Assembly: GCF_028765545.1 (NCBI RefSeq)
Contig: NZ_JARACP010000011.1
Location: forward strand, 115,376 to 179,375
DNA length: 64,000 nucleotides
DNA from: Aliivibrio sp. S4MY1
GTDB taxonomy: Bacteria > Pseudomonadota > Gammaproteobacteria > Enterobacterales > Vibrionaceae
Direction of reading: 5' to 3'
Shown here: in pieces, positions 20,890 through 31,159 of the stretch
Position numbering within the stretch: position 1 is the first letter of the stretch
Layout of the letters: each line of letters begins with the position of its first letter
Made by a program: the position numbers and the translations under genes
The notes under the pieces: model-generated
Database searches by the model: none
What the model saw: only the letters and a program-made list of their open reading frames with translations
What the model was told of the DNA's origin: nothing

Positions 20890-23800
20890 ATGCCAAAACG
20901 TACTGACATTAAAAGCGTTCTAATTCTAGGTGCAGGCCCAATCGTAATCGGCCAAGCATGTGAATTTGACTACTCTGGTGCACAAGCGTGTAAAGCACTT
21001 CGTGAAGAAGGCTATCGCGTTATTCTTGTGAACTCTAACCCTGCAACAATCATGACTGACCCAGACATGGCTGATGCAACATACATTGAGCCTATCCATT
21101 GGGAAGTGGTTCGTAACATTATCGAAAAAGAGCGTCCAGATGCAGTTCTACCTACAATGGGTGGCCAAACGGCATTGAACTGTGCGCTTGATTTAGAAAA
21201 GCACGGCGTTCTTGCTGAATTCGGTGTTGAGATGATTGGTGCAACGGCTGATGCAATTGATAAAGCAGAAGACCGTTCACGTTTCGATAAAGCAATGAAG
21301 TCAATTGGCCTTGAGTGTCCAACGGCTGATACGGCAAAAACAATGGAAGAAGCTTACAAAGTACTAGAGATGGTAGGCTTCCCTTGTATCATTCGTCCAT
21401 CATTTACGATGGGGGGTACCGGTGGTGGTATCGCTTATAACAAAGAAGAATTTGATGAAATTTGTCGCCGTGGTTTGGATCTTTCTCCAACCAATGAACT
21501 TTTAATCGATGAATCTCTTATCGGTTGGAAAGAATACGAGATGGAAGTGGTTCGAGATAAGAACGACAACTGTATTATCGTATGTGCGATTGAAAACTTT
21601 GACGCGATGGGCATTCACACGGGTGACTCAATCACGGTAGCGCCTGCACAAACACTAACAGACAAAGAATACCAATTAATGCGTAATGCTTCTCTAGCTG
21701 TACTGCGTGAGATTGGTGTTGAAACGGGTGGTTCAAACGTACAGTTTGGTATTAACCCGAAAGATGGCCGTATGGTTATCATTGAAATGAACCCACGTGT
21801 ATCTCGTTCATCTGCACTTGCATCTAAAGCAACGGGTTTCCCTATTGCAAAAATTGCAGCAAAATTAGCTATTGGCTTTACGCTTGACGAGCTAATGAAT
21901 GACATTACAGGTGGTGCAACGCCAGCGTCATTTGAACCAACAATTGATTACGTTGTTACTAAGATCCCTCGTTTTAACTTCGAAAAATTCGCAGGCGCTA
22001 ACGACCGTCTTACCACTCAAATGAAATCGGTTGGCGAAGTAATGGCTATCGGCCGTAACCAACAAGAATCGCTACAAAAAGCACTGCGTGGCCTAGAGGT
22101 TGGCGCGACAGGCTTTGATGAAATGGTTGATCTTGATGCGCCTGATGCATTAACTAAAATTCGCCATGAACTAAAAGATGCAGGTGCTGAGCGTATTTGG
22201 TACATCGCTGATGCATTCCGTGCTGGTATGTCAGTTGATGGTGTATTCAACCTAACAAATGTTGACCGTTGGTTCCTAGTTCAAATCGAAGATCTAGTGA
22301 AGATGGAAGCAGAAGTTAAAGCGGGCGGCTTCGCTAGCTTAAATGCAGACATGTTACGTAAACTAAAACGTAAAGGTTTTGCGGATGCGCGTCTTTCTAA
22401 ACTATTAGGTGTGGGTGAAAGTGAAATCCGCCGTCTACGTGACCAGCATGATATTCACCCTGTCTACAAGCGTGTCGATACGTGTGCTGCTGAGTTTTCA
22501 TCAGATACGGCTTACATGTACTCATCTTATGATGAAGAGTGTGAAGCAAACCCAACAGACAAAGATAAGATCATGATCTTAGGTGGCGGTCCAAACCGTA
22601 TCGGCCAAGGTATTGAGTTTGACTACTGTTGTGTACACGCATCATTAGCACTACGTGAAGATGGCTACGAAACTATCATGGTTAACTGTAACCCTGAGAC
22701 CGTTTCTACCGATTATGATACGTCTGACCGTCTATACTTCGAACCAGTAACTCTGGAAGATGTACTAGCAATTGCTCGTGTTGAAAAGCCAAAAGGTGTG
22801 ATTGTTCAATACGGTGGTCAAACGCCACTTAAATTGGCGCGTGCTCTAGAAGCGGCAGGTGTTCCAATCATTGGTACAAGCCCTGATGCTATCGACCGTG
22901 CAGAAGACCGTGAGCGTTTCCAAGTTGCAGTAGACCGCCTAGAGCTTCTACAACCAGAAAATGCAACCGTAACAACAATGGAGCAAGCAATTGAGAAATC
23001 GAAAGAAATTGGCTTCCCATTAGTTGTACGTCCTTCTTATGTTCTTGGTGGTCGTGCGATGGAAATCGTATATGACGAGCAAGACTTACGTCGTTATTTC
23101 AATGAAGCGGTTAGCGTTTCAAATGAATCTCCAGTACTTCTTGATAGCTTCCTAGATGACGCAATCGAAGTCGATGTAGATGCAATTTGTGACGGTGAAC
23201 AAGTGGTTATCGCTGGTATCATGGAGCACATCGAGCAAGCGGGTGTTCACTCAGGTGACTCAGCGTGTTCTCTTCCTGCTTATACGTTAAGCGAAGAAAT
23301 CCAAGATGTAATGCGTGATCAAGTACGTAAGCTGGCATTCGAGCTGGGTGTTCGTGGCTTAATGAATACACAGTTTGCAGTTAAAGATAATAATGTATAT
23401 TTAATCGAAGTTAACCCACGTGCTGCTCGTACGGTTCCATTCGTATCTAAAGCAACAGGTGCGCCAATTGCGAAGATTGCTGCACGAGTAATGGCGGGTC
23501 AATCGTTAGAGTCTCAAGGTTTTACGAAAGAGATTATCCCACCATACTACTCAGTTAAAGAAGTGGTTTTACCGTTCAATAAGTTCCCTGGCGTTGATCC
23601 ACTGTTAGGCCCTGAAATGCGTTCAACGGGTGAAGTGATGGGTGTTGGTGCAACGTTTGCTGAAGCATTTGCAAAAGCAGAATTAGGTTGTAGCAAAGAG
23701 TACCCAGAAGGTGGTCGTGCATTACTTTCTGTTCGTGAAGGCGATAAGAAACGTGTTGTAGATTTAGCAAAACACCTTGTTAAATTAGGTTACCAACTGG

Positions 23801-24120
23801 ATGCGACTCACGGTACAGCGGTTATTCTTGGCGAAGCAGGTATTAACCCTCGTCTAGTGAACAAAGTACACGAAGGTCGCCCTCATATTCTTGACCGTAT
23901 CAAAAATGGTGAATACACCTACATCGTAAATACTGCAGCAGGTCGTCAAGCGATTGAAGATTCTAAAGTATTGCGTCGTGGTGCATTGGCTGAGAAAGTG
24001 AACTACACAACAACGCTAAATGCAGCATTTGCTAGCTGTCTAGCGCATGAAGCGGATGACCGTAAAACGGTTAATTCGGTTCAAGAGCTTCACGCAAAAG
24101 TGGCTGCTAAATACGCTTAA
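20890..24120 (+). CDS. carB: Carbamoyl-phosphate synthase large subunit
   Basis: CarB makes carbamoyl phosphate from bicarbonate, ammonia and two ATP. The 1076 residues (E. coli 1073) contain two homologous ATP-grasp halves: the first opens with [23 protein letters not shown] and has [12 protein letters not shown]; the second opens near residue 555 with [22 protein letters not shown] and has [14 protein letters not shown]. The C-terminal MGS-like allosteric domain (about 935-1076) binds UMP and ornithine in the family. It forms an operon with carA and ends in a strong terminator. Confidence 0.98.
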   Translation: MPKRTDIKSVLILGAGPIVIGQACEFDYSGAQACKALREEGYRVILVNSNPATIMTDPDMADATYIEPIHWEVVRNIIEKERPDAVLPTMGGQTALNCALDLEKHGVLAEFGVEMIGATADAIDKAEDRSRFDKAMKSIGLECPTADTAKTMEEAYKVLEMVGFPCIIRPSFTMGGTGGGIAYNKEEFDEICRRGLDLSPTNELLIDESLIGWKEYEMEVVRDKNDNCIIVCAIENFDAMGIHTGDSITVAPAQTLTDKEYQLMRNASLAVLREIGVETGGSNVQFGINPKDGRMVIIEMNPRVSRSSALASKATGFPIAKIAAKLAIGFTLDELMNDITGGATPASFEPTIDYVVTKIPRFNFEKFAGANDRLTTQMKSVGEVMAIGRNQQESLQKALRGLEVGATGFDEMVDLDAPDALTKIRHELKDAGAERIWYIADAFRAGMSVDGVFNLTNVDRWFLVQIEDLVKMEAEVKAGGFASLNADMLRKLKRKGFADARLSKLLGVGESEIRRLRDQHDIHPVYKRVDTCAAEFSSDTAYMYSSYDEECEANPTDKDKIMILGGGPNRIGQGIEFDYCCVHASLALREDGYETIMVNCNPETVSTDYDTSDRLYFEPVTLEDVLAIARVEKPKGVIVQYGGQTPLKLARALEAAGVPIIGTSPDAIDRAEDRERFQVAVDRLELLQPENATVTTMEQAIEKSKEIGFPLVVRPSYVLGGRAMEIVYDEQDLRRYFNEAVSVSNESPVLLDSFLDDAIEVDVDAICDGEQVVIAGIMEHIEQAGVHSGDSACSLPAYTLSEEIQDVMRDQVRKLAFELGVRGLMNTQFAVKDNNVYLIEVNPRAARTVPFVSKATGAPIAKIAARVMAGQSLESQGFTKEIIPPYYSVKEVVLPFNKFPGVDPLLGPEMRSTGEVMGVGATFAEAFAKAELGCSKEYPEGGRALLSVREGDKKRVVDLAKHLVKLGYQLDATHGTAVILGEAGINPRLVNKVHEGRPHILDRIKNGEYTYIVNTAAGRQAIEDSKVLRRGALAEKVNYTTTLNAAFASCLAHEADDRKTVNSVQELHAKVAAKYA

Positions 24121-24160
24121 TTACAATGTTAGTTACGAAATATATTAGCTAACTAATAAT

Positions 24161-24197
24161 AAAAATCCCGAAGAATGCGAGTTCTTCGGGATTTTTC
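24161..24197. terminator. Bidirectional terminator between carB and dacB
   Basis: Perfect 15-bp stem AAAAATCCCGAAGAA/TTCTTCGGGATTTTT with a 6-nt loop between convergent genes. Confidence 0.92.
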
Positions 24198-24242
24198 ATT
24201 TGTCTTTTCTAGTTAACAAGCAAGAATGATCACATACTTATG

Positions 24243-24255
24243 TAGATTGGTATAA
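24243..24255 (-). repeat. Short dispersed repeat TTATACCAATCTA, copy 2 (inverted)
   Basis: TAGATTGGTATAA is the exact reverse complement of the 13 bases at 10172-10184; it lies just after the dacB stop codon. Confidence 0.4.
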
Positions 24256-24259
24256 AATC

Positions 24260-25666
24260 CTAATCTTTTGAGAGTTCAATTAACTCTTGGTAAAAGTTTT
24301 TCTCAAAGGTATCAATAGGGCGCTCAACTGGTGTTGCGCCTTCTTTTGCTGCAACAGGGTGATAATCTGCAACAAATTGAACAAACAGCTGAGGTGCTTG
24401 ATTCTCTAAACCCACAAACCCAGCCATATTATAACTACCAAACAGTGAGCCGCTTTTCGATTTCATGCTGCCTTTAATGGGTTCTTTACGCATGCTGTTA
24501 CGATACTTTAAGGTGCCATCAATGCCTGATATTGGTAATAGGTCAATCAAGCCTAATTCTTTATCGTGTTTATATAGATATTGCAGGATTGATGTCATTT
24601 GATTTGCTGTCATACGGTTATTACGAGATAAACCAGAGCCATCAACCAGCACCGCATTGCTTAAATCAATATTCGCTTGTTTTAGTAAAATATCTTTAAT
24701 TGCCGCAGTACCATTAGTGAAGCTGCCTGCTTGTTGGTAATTCAAATGACCTAGCATCTTGGTTAAGTTATCAGCGTAATGGTTATCAGATTTTTTAAGC
24801 ATATGATCCAACAATTCCATTAATGGTTTTGAGCTGTGCATCGCTAATTTATTGCCAGTAATAACTGGCGCATCTGGTTTTCCAAAACGCACTTCACCAT
24901 TAAGTTTAATATTGTGCTCATTTAAAATTTTAAGCACCGTTTGCTCGGTGAAATCTTGTGTGTCTTGTACTGCAAATTTTAGAGGAAGCGGTTTGTTACG
25001 ATTAACCAAGCAGCCATTTAGCTCATAATGGTTACCTTGGGTAGTTAGCTCTAGATCGCAGAAGGTCGACTCTTGTTCTTCTCTACTCACACTTTTAGCG
25101 TAGCTAGAAAAAGAGATAGGTTGATGAATAGGAACAAAGACTCTGGTACTTCCATCATCATGAGTTGTGATCGAAGCTTGTACGCAGTTCTCATCAATAC
25201 TGAATGCACTCGATGGGGCACTATAACACACGCCTAGAATATCCCATGGCCAACCAACCGCTCGCTCATAACCTGTGAAAATGGTGCCGTCGATCCATAA
25301 ATCGCCTTGAATAGTCTTGATATCACCTTCATCAAACAGAGAAGAGAGTTGCTTACGTGATAAAGAGGGATCACCTGTGAAAGTCAGCACGATGTCTTTA
25401 TCTGCTTTATATAAAGAGGTTTCAAAAGAGAACTCTTTTCCTAGTGCTAATCGAGCGGCCAATGCGGTGGCAATTTTTAAGGTACTCGCGGGTGGCAGCA
25501 GTTCATCTTGCTTTTGTTGAAACTCTATCTTATTTGATTGTAGATTTTCGACAGTAATAGCGGTTCTGCTACCTGATGGGAGAGAAGAAAGTGTCTCTTT
25601 AATATCAGCAATACTTGAAAAAGAAATAAGACTGAGTGCGATAAGGGTGTAACGAGAAAAAAACAT
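24260..25666 (-). CDS. dacB: D-alanyl-D-alanine carboxypeptidase/endopeptidase DacB (PBP4)
   Basis: A periplasmic class C penicillin-binding protein that trims and splits peptidoglycan cross-links. The 468 residues start with a signal peptide (cut probably after SSIA near residue 20). The active-site serine is S61 in the SxxK motif STLK; SDN (KKSDNHYAD) and KSG (SKSGSLFG, the KTG motif) follow. The large insert between the first two motifs is typical for PBP4. It lies next to ompU as in V. cholerae, but each has its own signals. Confidence 0.93.
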   Translation of the reverse strand: MFFSRYTLIALSLISFSSIADIKETLSSLPSGSRTAITVENLQSNKIEFQQKQDELLPPASTLKIATALAARLALGKEFSFETSLYKADKDIVLTFTGDPSLSRKQLSSLFDEGDIKTIQGDLWIDGTIFTGYERAVGWPWDILGVCYSAPSSAFSIDENCVQASITTHDDGSTRVFVPIHQPISFSSYAKSVSREEQESTFCDLELTTQGNHYELNGCLVNRNKPLPLKFAVQDTQDFTEQTVLKILNEHNIKLNGEVRFGKPDAPVITGNKLAMHSSKPLMELLDHMLKKSDNHYADNLTKMLGHLNYQQAGSFTNGTAAIKDILLKQANIDLSNAVLVDGSGLSRNNRMTANQMTSILQYLYKHDKELGLIDLLPISGIDGTLKYRNSMRKEPIKGSMKSKSGSLFGSYNMAGFVGLENQAPQLFVQFVADYHPVAAKEGATPVERPIDTFEKNFYQELIELSKD

Positions 25667-25756
25667 GATGAGCTCAATTTGAAAATAATGAGATATCTTA
25701 ACGTCTGTTGATCATGATGTGTAATGAATAAGAAAAAATTAATGGAATATCACAAA

Positions 25757-25782
25757 GAAAAAACGCCCACCGAGGTGAGCGC
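25757..25782 (-). terminator. Rho-independent terminator after ompU
   Basis: On the minus strand CGCTCACC pairs with GGTGGGCG (one wobble) over a 2-nt centre and runs into six T, 25 bp after the ompU stop codon. Confidence 0.85.
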
Positions 25783-25808
25783 TTTATTTAAGTAAGAGTT
25801 AAGACTGA

Positions 25809-26831
25809 TTAGAAGTCGTAACGCATACCTAGAGCTAGTTCGTCTTCTGCGTCTGCACTTGTTGCATTGCCGTTAAGACCAGATGTTGAACCAATCTTAT
25901 CGCCCTTGCTGATCAGGTTGAAGTTGTAAGAGATGTACGTACGGAAGTTAGCATTGAAGAAGTACGTTGCATCTACAGCAAAGTTATCAGCTGATGTTTC
26001 ATCATTTGTTTCTGCGTTGTTATACGTAGAAGTAAATACTGTTTTACCCATGGTATAAGCGACAGCTGCTTCGTAACCTGTGTAATCAACAGAACCGTTG
26101 TGGTATGTAGTTACACCAGCTGCGCTTGTTGATTTTTGCTTTTCACCATTAGTGAATGTACCTGCGAAGTATAGGTCACCCATAGTGTAAGAACCTGCAA
26201 ACATCATTTCGTTCGCATCAGCTTGGTCTGCGTAACCAGCACCTAGTTTGAAGCCTGAATCACCGAACGCGTAGATACCAGATAGTGCGTAACCGTCGTT
26301 AGAGATCTCACCTTTATCTGCATCATCAAAACGGTAGTTTGCTTTAGCAGAGAAGTCACCGAATGTGCCTTTGTAGCCAAGGTTGTTGTTTGTACGGTCA
26401 GCTACAGAGATTTTATCTGCTGCTGAGTTACCAGCGTAAGCCATGATATCGGTAAAGTCAGTGATAACACCTAGTGCGCCATCGTTTTTACCGTAAGTTA
26501 CTTCACCAAAGTTACCGCCAAGACCAGCGTATGTGTAACGGTTGTTTAGGCCGTTAGAACCAGAATCAGTAGCTAGACCGTTATCATTGTTAGTGAACTC
26601 ACCTTCGTAGAAACCTACACCATATAGGCCGTCAGTAATTTGAGTCGTACCTTTAAAGTTTAGACGTACACGAGTTTTATCAGCAGCATCACCATCTTTC
26701 ACAGATAGGCGAGCTTCAGCACGGCCGCCCATTTCTAGAGTTTGGTCTGCGCCTTTGTAGATTTCTGCTGCATTTACTGCGCCAGCTGACGTAATTGCTG
26801 CTACTGCTAGAGCTAATACTGATTTGTTCAT
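25809..26831 (-). CDS. ompU: OmpU-like outer-membrane porin
   Basis: A general porin of the Gram-negative type. I start it at the ATG at 26831 (340 residues): MNKSVLALAVAAITSAGAVNA is a signal peptide, cut before AEIYKGADQTLEMGG. The upstream in-frame extension is not credible. The body alternates hydrophobic strands and acidic loops and ends in aromatic phenylalanine (LALGMRYDF), the outer-membrane insertion signal. It agrees with V. fischeri OmpU and sits between dacB and greA as in V. cholerae. In vibrios ompU is activated by ToxR; I cannot identify the ToxR site here. Confidence 0.9.
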   Translation of the reverse strand: MNKSVLALAVAAITSAGAVNAAEIYKGADQTLEMGGRAEARLSVKDGDAADKTRVRLNFKGTTQITDGLYGVGFYEGEFTNNDNGLATDSGSNGLNNRYTYAGLGGNFGEVTYGKNDGALGVITDFTDIMAYAGNSAADKISVADRTNNNLGYKGTFGDFSAKANYRFDDADKGEISNDGYALSGIYAFGDSGFKLGAGYADQADANEMMFAGSYTMGDLYFAGTFTNGEKQKSTSAAGVTTYHNGSVDYTGYEAAVAYTMGKTVFTSTYNNAETNDETSADNFAVDATYFFNANFRTYISYNFNLISKGDKIGSTSGLNGNATSADAEDELALGMRYDF

Positions 26832-27425
26832 CATTATTCTAATTCCTATAAGGGTGGAGGAGATTATGTCCATTTTAAGTGAAGTCAGTAATAGATAGCT
26901 TCTTATGTTTAAGAATAGTTATCACTTACTTCACCGTTTCAATAGGTTTATTTTCAGGGTTAACGCGATAAAAAGGTTAGTAAAACAATCTAAAAACTGC
27001 AATTGCACACTGTTTTTAATTATTTTTTTGTGATTTAGATCGTTATTTTTCAGTTGGTTATCGTTTTTGTAGAAAGTTTGTCTATAAAGTGAACTATAGG
27101 ATGTTTTATGTTTTTTTTAGTTTTACCTATAAAAATTACGTGACAGCGATCGCATTTTGTATTTTATCTGGCCTTGTTTTTTGTGCTTGCTTTGTTATTT
27201 GAGACGAACTTCTTATTAATGTTACTGTCGAGGTAAAAACAAATCTTAGAAAACAAACAACAGAATAGGTGATAAAAGCCATTTCTTTGTTTACACTAGA
27301 GGAAATTAAATTTAGACAGAAACACTGAAGATAAATAACTTGTTGGTGAAGGTTCACCGGTAAAGTTATCTTTGGTGGGATTTTTATTTGCTGAATTTGT
27401 AATTTCAGCTTTAGAGGTAGAAAAT
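26832..27425. other. Divergent ompU-greA intergenic region
   Basis: This AT-rich spacer of 594 bp holds no supported gene. It must contain the ompU promoter and, near its right end, a greA leader with a terminator-like hairpin (27328-27385). A weak CRP-like half site TGTGA lies at 27029-27033. An ORF on the minus strand that runs into greA is judged spurious. Confidence 0.6.
27328..27385 (+). promoter_or_regulatory. Hairpin and T-run in the greA leader
   Basis: AAGA and TAACTT (27328-27341) pair with AAGTTA and TCTT (27363-27372) around an inner GGTGAA/TTCACC stem (27345-27358); GGTGGGA and five T follow. In E. coli the greA leader ends early at such a structure and yields the small RNA GraL, so a similar leader RNA is possible here. 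The T-run is a little far from the stem. Confidence 0.4.
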
Positions 27426-27899
27426 ATGGATAAGGTACCAATGACGGTACGTGGCGAGAAGCTACTGCGTGATGAACTGGAAGTATTATTAAAACGTCGC
27501 CCTTTGATTTCAAAAGCGATTGGTGAAGCTCGTGAGCTTGGTGACTTAAAAGAGAATGCCGAATATCACGCTGCTCGTGAAGAACAAGGTATTTGTGAAG
27601 CGCAAATCCGTGATATCGAATATAAACTATCGGTAGCGCAAGTGATTGACGTAACAAAAATGACCAACACAGGTAAAGTTATTTTTGGTGCTACCGTAAC
27701 GCTTATCGATGTAAATACTGATGATGAAGTGAAGTACCAGATTGTTGCTGATGATGAAGCAAACATTAAAGAAGGTCGAATTTCAGTAAATTCTCCAATT
27801 GCTCGTGGCCTTATTGGCAAAATGGCTGGGGATGAAGTGAACATTCAAACACCTGGCGGTACAAAAGAATTTGAAATCGAAGCAGTTGACTATATTTAA
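27426..27899 (+). CDS. greA: Transcription elongation factor GreA
   Basis: GreA enters the secondary channel of RNA polymerase and stimulates cleavage of backtracked RNA. The start is the ATG at 27426 after GAGG, giving [18 protein letters not shown] and 157 residues (E. coli 158); an in-frame upstream start is rejected. The N-terminal coiled coil carries the acidic tip (REHGDLKEN region, here [20 protein letters not shown]) and the C-terminal globular domain has [15 protein letters not shown] hairpin in the leader may control it. Confidence 0.96.
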   Translation: MDKVPMTVRGEKLLRDELEVLLKRRPLISKAIGEARELGDLKENAEYHAAREEQGICEAQIRDIEYKLSVAQVIDVTKMTNTGKVIFGATVTLIDVNTDDEVKYQIVADDEANIKEGRISVNSPIARGLIGKMAGDEVNIQTPGGTKEFEIEAVDYI

Positions 27900-27921
27900 G
27901 AGTTACTGTTATAGATGATAT

Positions 27922-27969
27922 AAAGGCCGCGTAGCTATCTTCAATAAGAAAACTAGGACGGCCTTTTTA
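27922..27969. terminator. Terminator between greA and yhbY
   Basis: AAAGGCCG pairs with CGGCCTTT around an inner TCTT/AAGA stem, followed by T. Lies between convergent genes and is A-rich on the other side, so it may work in both directions. Confidence 0.8.
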
Positions 27970-27994
27970 ATTTCTTACAACATTAATGTAGAAA

Positions 27995-28291
27995 TTATTT
28001 TCTAGGGATCTCGATTTTACGAGCTTCGCTAGCGCGGAATAGAACAAGTGTCTTACCGATAACTTGTACTTTTTCAGCTTCAGTTTCACGAATGATTGCG
28101 TCAACAATCAATTGCTTAGTATCACGGTCTTCAGAAGCGATTTTAACTTTGATTAGCTCGTGGTGATTAAGCGCAATCTCAATTTCAGCTACTACAGCTT
28201 CAGTAAGACCATTTGAACCCATCATTACAACGGGTTTTAAATTGTGAGCAAGGCCTTTAAGGTGTTGCTTCTGTTTTGTGCTTAGGTTCAT
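27995..28291 (-). CDS. yhbY: CRM-domain RNA-binding protein YhbY
   Basis: A 98-residue single CRM domain, found with pre-50S ribosomes in E. coli and thought to assist ribosome assembly. Visible family motifs are LKGLAHNLKPVVMMGSNGLTEAV at the N terminus, with the GxxG loop GSNG, and HHELIKVKI in the middle. It is divergent from rlmE, the usual arrangement in gammaproteobacteria (yhbY opposite rlmE-ftsH). Confidence 0.93.
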   Translation of the reverse strand: MNLSTKQKQHLKGLAHNLKPVVMMGSNGLTEAVVAEIEIALNHHELIKVKIASEDRDTKQLIVDAIIRETEAEKVQVIGKTLVLFRASEARKIEIPRK

Positions 28292-28409
28292 ATATACCCG
28301 ATTTTTTCTATATTAAGGGTTGAAAACAGCCTATTCTAACGCCATCTATTCCGGAAGACTATTTTTTGTTTCAGTCTTCTAATTTAAATTAAGTATTTTT
28401 AGGTAATGC

Positions 28410-29039
28410 ATGAGTAAGAATAAACTTTCAGCAAGCTCTGGCCGCTGGTTAAAAGAACACTTTGATGATAAATACGTTCTTGAAGCGCAAAAAAGAGGCT
28501 ATCGTTCTCGTGCTATTTTTAAGATTGAAGAAATTCAAAATAAAGACAAGCTATTAAAGCCAGGTATGACAGTGGTTGACCTCGGTGCTGCCCCTGGTGG
28601 GTGGTCACAATACGCGGTTGAGCAAGTTGGTGATTCTGGTCAAGTTATTGCGTGTGATATTTTGGCAATGGATTCAATCGCTGGCGTAAGCTTTTTGCAG
28701 GGGGACTTTAGGGAAGAAGCGGTACTAGACGCATTGCTTGAACGCATACAACCAGATATGGTAGATGTAGTAATGTCAGATATGGCTCCAAATATGAGTG
28801 GTAACCTAGCTGTTGACCAACCAAGAGCAATGTATCTTGTTGAGTTAGCGTTAGATATGTGCCGTCAAGTATTGGCTCCAAATGGCAGTTTTACAGTAAA
28901 AGTGTTCCAAGGCGAAGGCTTTGATCAGTACTTACAAGAAGTACGTAATATGTTCAAGGTCGTTAAGATTAGAAAACCAGATTCATCACGTGCACGTTCT
29001 CGTGAAGTGTATATTGTAGCCACTGGTTACAAAGGATAA
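28410..29039 (+). CDS. rlmE: 23S rRNA 2'-O-ribose methyltransferase RlmE (FtsJ)
   Basis: RlmE methylates U2552 in the A-loop of 23S rRNA with S-adenosylmethionine. The 209 residues show [26 protein letters not shown] N terminus, the SAM motif [13 protein letters not shown], and the catalytic Asp in [11 protein letters not shown], Lys in [10 protein letters not shown] and Glu in [13 protein letters not shown]. It ends [11 protein letters not shown], and a second, diverged copy of these last codons follows directly after the stop (see 29041-29073). ftsH follows, as in E. coli. Confidence 0.96.
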   Translation: MSKNKLSASSGRWLKEHFDDKYVLEAQKRGYRSRAIFKIEEIQNKDKLLKPGMTVVDLGAAPGGWSQYAVEQVGDSGQVIACDILAMDSIAGVSFLQGDFREEAVLDALLERIQPDMVDVVMSDMAPNMSGNLAVDQPRAMYLVELALDMCRQVLAPNGSFTVKVFQGEGFDQYLQEVRNMFKVVKIRKPDSSRARSREVYIVATGYKG

Positions 29040-29040
29040 G

Positions 29041-29073
29041 TTTTACGTTGTAGCTACAGGATATAAACTGTAG
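29041..29073 (+). repeat. Remnant second copy of the rlmE 3' end
   Basis: Two bases after the rlmE stop, the frame reads FYVVATGYKL and a stop; rlmE itself ends [10 protein letters not shown] and a stop. Seven of ten residues are the same, yet five of the seven shared codons differ at the third base (GCC/GCT, ACT/ACA, GGT/GGA, TAC/TAT and TAT/TAC). That is the pattern of a diverged homologous gene end rather than of a fresh tandem duplication. Confidence 0.6.
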
Positions 29074-29115
29074 TACTCTATCTTTCATCTATTTAGTTAA
29101 CGCGGGGTTAACACC

Positions 29116-31095
29116 TTGAGTGACATGGCAAAAAATCTAATATTATGGCTGGTTATTGCTGTCGTTTTGATGTCAGTATTCCAAAGCTTTGGGCCGAGTG
29201 ATAGCTCTGGTCGTTCGATTGACTACACTACTTTTGTTAAAGAAGTGGGGAATAGTCAGGTACAAGAAGCAACTTTTAACAATCGTGAAATAAAGGTAAT
29301 GAAGCGTGACGGTACTCGTTATGTAACTTATATGCCTGTATTCCAAGATCCTAAATTGCTTGATGACCTTATTAATCAAAACGTAATCGTGAAGGGCACA
29401 CCACCAGAAGAGCAGAGCTTACTTGAGTCTATCTTTATTTCGTGGTTCCCAATGATTCTTCTGATTGGTGTTTGGATCTTCTTTATGCGTCAAATGCAAG
29501 GCGGCGGTGGCAAAGGGGCAATGTCCTTTGGTAAAAGCAAAGCTAAGATGATGATTGAAGAGCAGATAAAAACCACCTTTGATGATGTTGCTGGTTGTGA
29601 TGAAGCAAAAGAAGATGTTAAAGAATTGGTTGATTACTTACGTGAACCAAGTCGTTTCCAAAAGCTAGGTGGTAAAATCCCAACAGGTGTTCTATTAGTT
29701 GGTCCTCCTGGTACTGGTAAAACACTGATTGCAAAAGCGATTGCTGGTGAAGCGAAAGTACCATTCTTCTCAATTTCTGGTTCTGATTTTGTTGAAATGT
29801 TTGTTGGTGTTGGTGCATCTCGTGTGCGTGACATGTTTGAACAAGCGAAAAAATCATCACCTTGTATTATCTTTATCGATGAAATCGATGCTGTAGGTCG
29901 CCAGCGTGGCGCAGGTGTTGGTGGTGGTAATGATGAGCGTGAGCAAACATTAAACCAAATGCTTGTTGAGATGGATGGTTTTGAAGGTAACGAAGGTATT
30001 ATCGTTGTTGCTGCAACTAACCGTCCTGATGTTCTAGATGCGGCACTGCTTCGTCCTGGCCGTTTTGACCGTCAAGTTGTTGTAGGTCTACCTGATATCC
30101 GTGGACGTGAGCAAATACTTCAAGTTCATATGCGTAAAGTACCTCTAGGTGCAGGTGTTGAACCATCATTGATTGCTCGTGGTACTCCTGGATTCTCTGG
30201 TGCTGATCTGGCTAACTTAGTGAACGAAGCAGCATTGTTTGCAGCTCGTGGTAATAAGCGTGTTGTTTCAATGGTTGAGTTTGAATTAGCCAAAGATAAA
30301 ATCATGATGGGCGCAGAGCGTAAATCAATGGTGATGTCTGAAGAAACAAAAGAATCAACAGCATACCATGAAGCTGGCCACGCGATTGTTGGTCGCTTAG
30401 TTCCTGAACATGATCCAGTGTACAAAGTATCTATCATTCCACGCGGTCGTGCGTTGGGTGTGACTATGTATCTGCCTGAGCAAGATCGTATCAGTATGAA
30501 CCGTCAACATTTAGAATCGATGATTTCGAGCCTATATGGTGGTCGCTTAGCTGAAGAATTGATTTACGGTGTTGATAAAGTATCAACAGGTGCATCGAAC
30601 GATATTGAACGTGCCACTGATATTGCTCGTAAAATGGTAACGCAATGGGGCTTCTCTGATGCTCTAGGTCCTCTACTTTATGCAGAAGATCAAGGCGACC
30701 CGTTCTCTGGTCACGGTGGTTCTCATCATGCTAAGCACGTTTCTCCTGAAACACTGCAACTGATTGATGCTGAAATCCGTACTATCATTGATCGCAATTA
30801 TGCACGTGCAAGACAGATCCTTGAAGACAACATGGATATCATGCACTCAATGAAAGATGCGTTAATGAAGTTTGAAACCATTGATGCAGGTCAGATTGAT
30901 GACTTAATGGATCGCAAAGCTGATATTCGTGAACCGCAAGGGTGGGGCGATAACAACCCACAACCTCAAGCGAAAGCTGAAGCGCCAGTAGAAGAAGAAA
31001 CAGAATCAAAAGCAGAAGATAAGGTTGAAGAAATAAAAGATCAACCAACTCCAACTGATGATACAAAAAACGATTCTGAATCATCTGAAAAGTAA
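29116..31095 (+). CDS. ftsH: ATP-dependent zinc metalloprotease FtsH
   Basis: FtsH is the membrane-anchored AAA+ protease that degrades LpxC, SecY, sigma-32 and others. Two N-terminal membrane segments flank a periplasmic domain; the AAA domain has Walker A GPPGTGKT, Walker B IIFIDEID and the second region of homology [11 protein letters not shown]; the protease motif is HEAGH at residues 418-422. The start is the TTG at 29116 (659 residues) or the ATG at 29125 (MAKNLILWL); E. coli shows the same MSDMAKNL ambiguity. The acidic, low-complexity tail is longer than in E. coli. A terminator lies 18 bp after the stop. Confidence 0.97.
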   Translation: MSDMAKNLILWLVIAVVLMSVFQSFGPSDSSGRSIDYTTFVKEVGNSQVQEATFNNREIKVMKRDGTRYVTYMPVFQDPKLLDDLINQNVIVKGTPPEEQSLLESIFISWFPMILLIGVWIFFMRQMQGGGGKGAMSFGKSKAKMMIEEQIKTTFDDVAGCDEAKEDVKELVDYLREPSRFQKLGGKIPTGVLLVGPPGTGKTLIAKAIAGEAKVPFFSISGSDFVEMFVGVGASRVRDMFEQAKKSSPCIIFIDEIDAVGRQRGAGVGGGNDEREQTLNQMLVEMDGFEGNEGIIVVAATNRPDVLDAALLRPGRFDRQVVVGLPDIRGREQILQVHMRKVPLGAGVEPSLIARGTPGFSGADLANLVNEAALFAARGNKRVVSMVEFELAKDKIMMGAERKSMVMSEETKESTAYHEAGHAIVGRLVPEHDPVYKVSIIPRGRALGVTMYLPEQDRISMNRQHLESMISSLYGGRLAEELIYGVDKVSTGASNDIERATDIARKMVTQWGFSDALGPLLYAEDQGDPFSGHGGSHHAKHVSPETLQLIDAEIRTIIDRNYARARQILEDNMDIMHSMKDALMKFETIDAGQIDDLMDRKADIREPQGWGDNNPQPQAKAEAPVEEETESKAEDKVEEIKDQPTPTDDTKNDSESSEK

Positions 31096-31113
31096 GATGA
31101 AGTAAGATAAATT

Positions 31114-31141
31114 AAACCCCGAGCTATGCTCGGGGTTTTTG
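31114..31141 (+). terminator. Rho-independent terminator after ftsH
   Basis: Perfect 11-bp stem AAACCCCGAGC/GCTCGGGGTTT with a 3-nt loop and T-run, only about 20 bp before the folP start. Confidence 0.9.
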
Positions 31142-31159
31142 TATTTAAAAGGACTAATC

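Noticed and set aside
27029..27044. CRP-like site TGTGA-N6-TCGTT upstream of ompU
   Set aside because: The second half matches at two of five positions only; too weak in AT-rich DNA.
27136..27657. 173-residue frame on the minus strand through the greA leader and gene start
   Set aside because: It is antisense to the conserved greA codons, has no recognisable protein features and no ribosome site.
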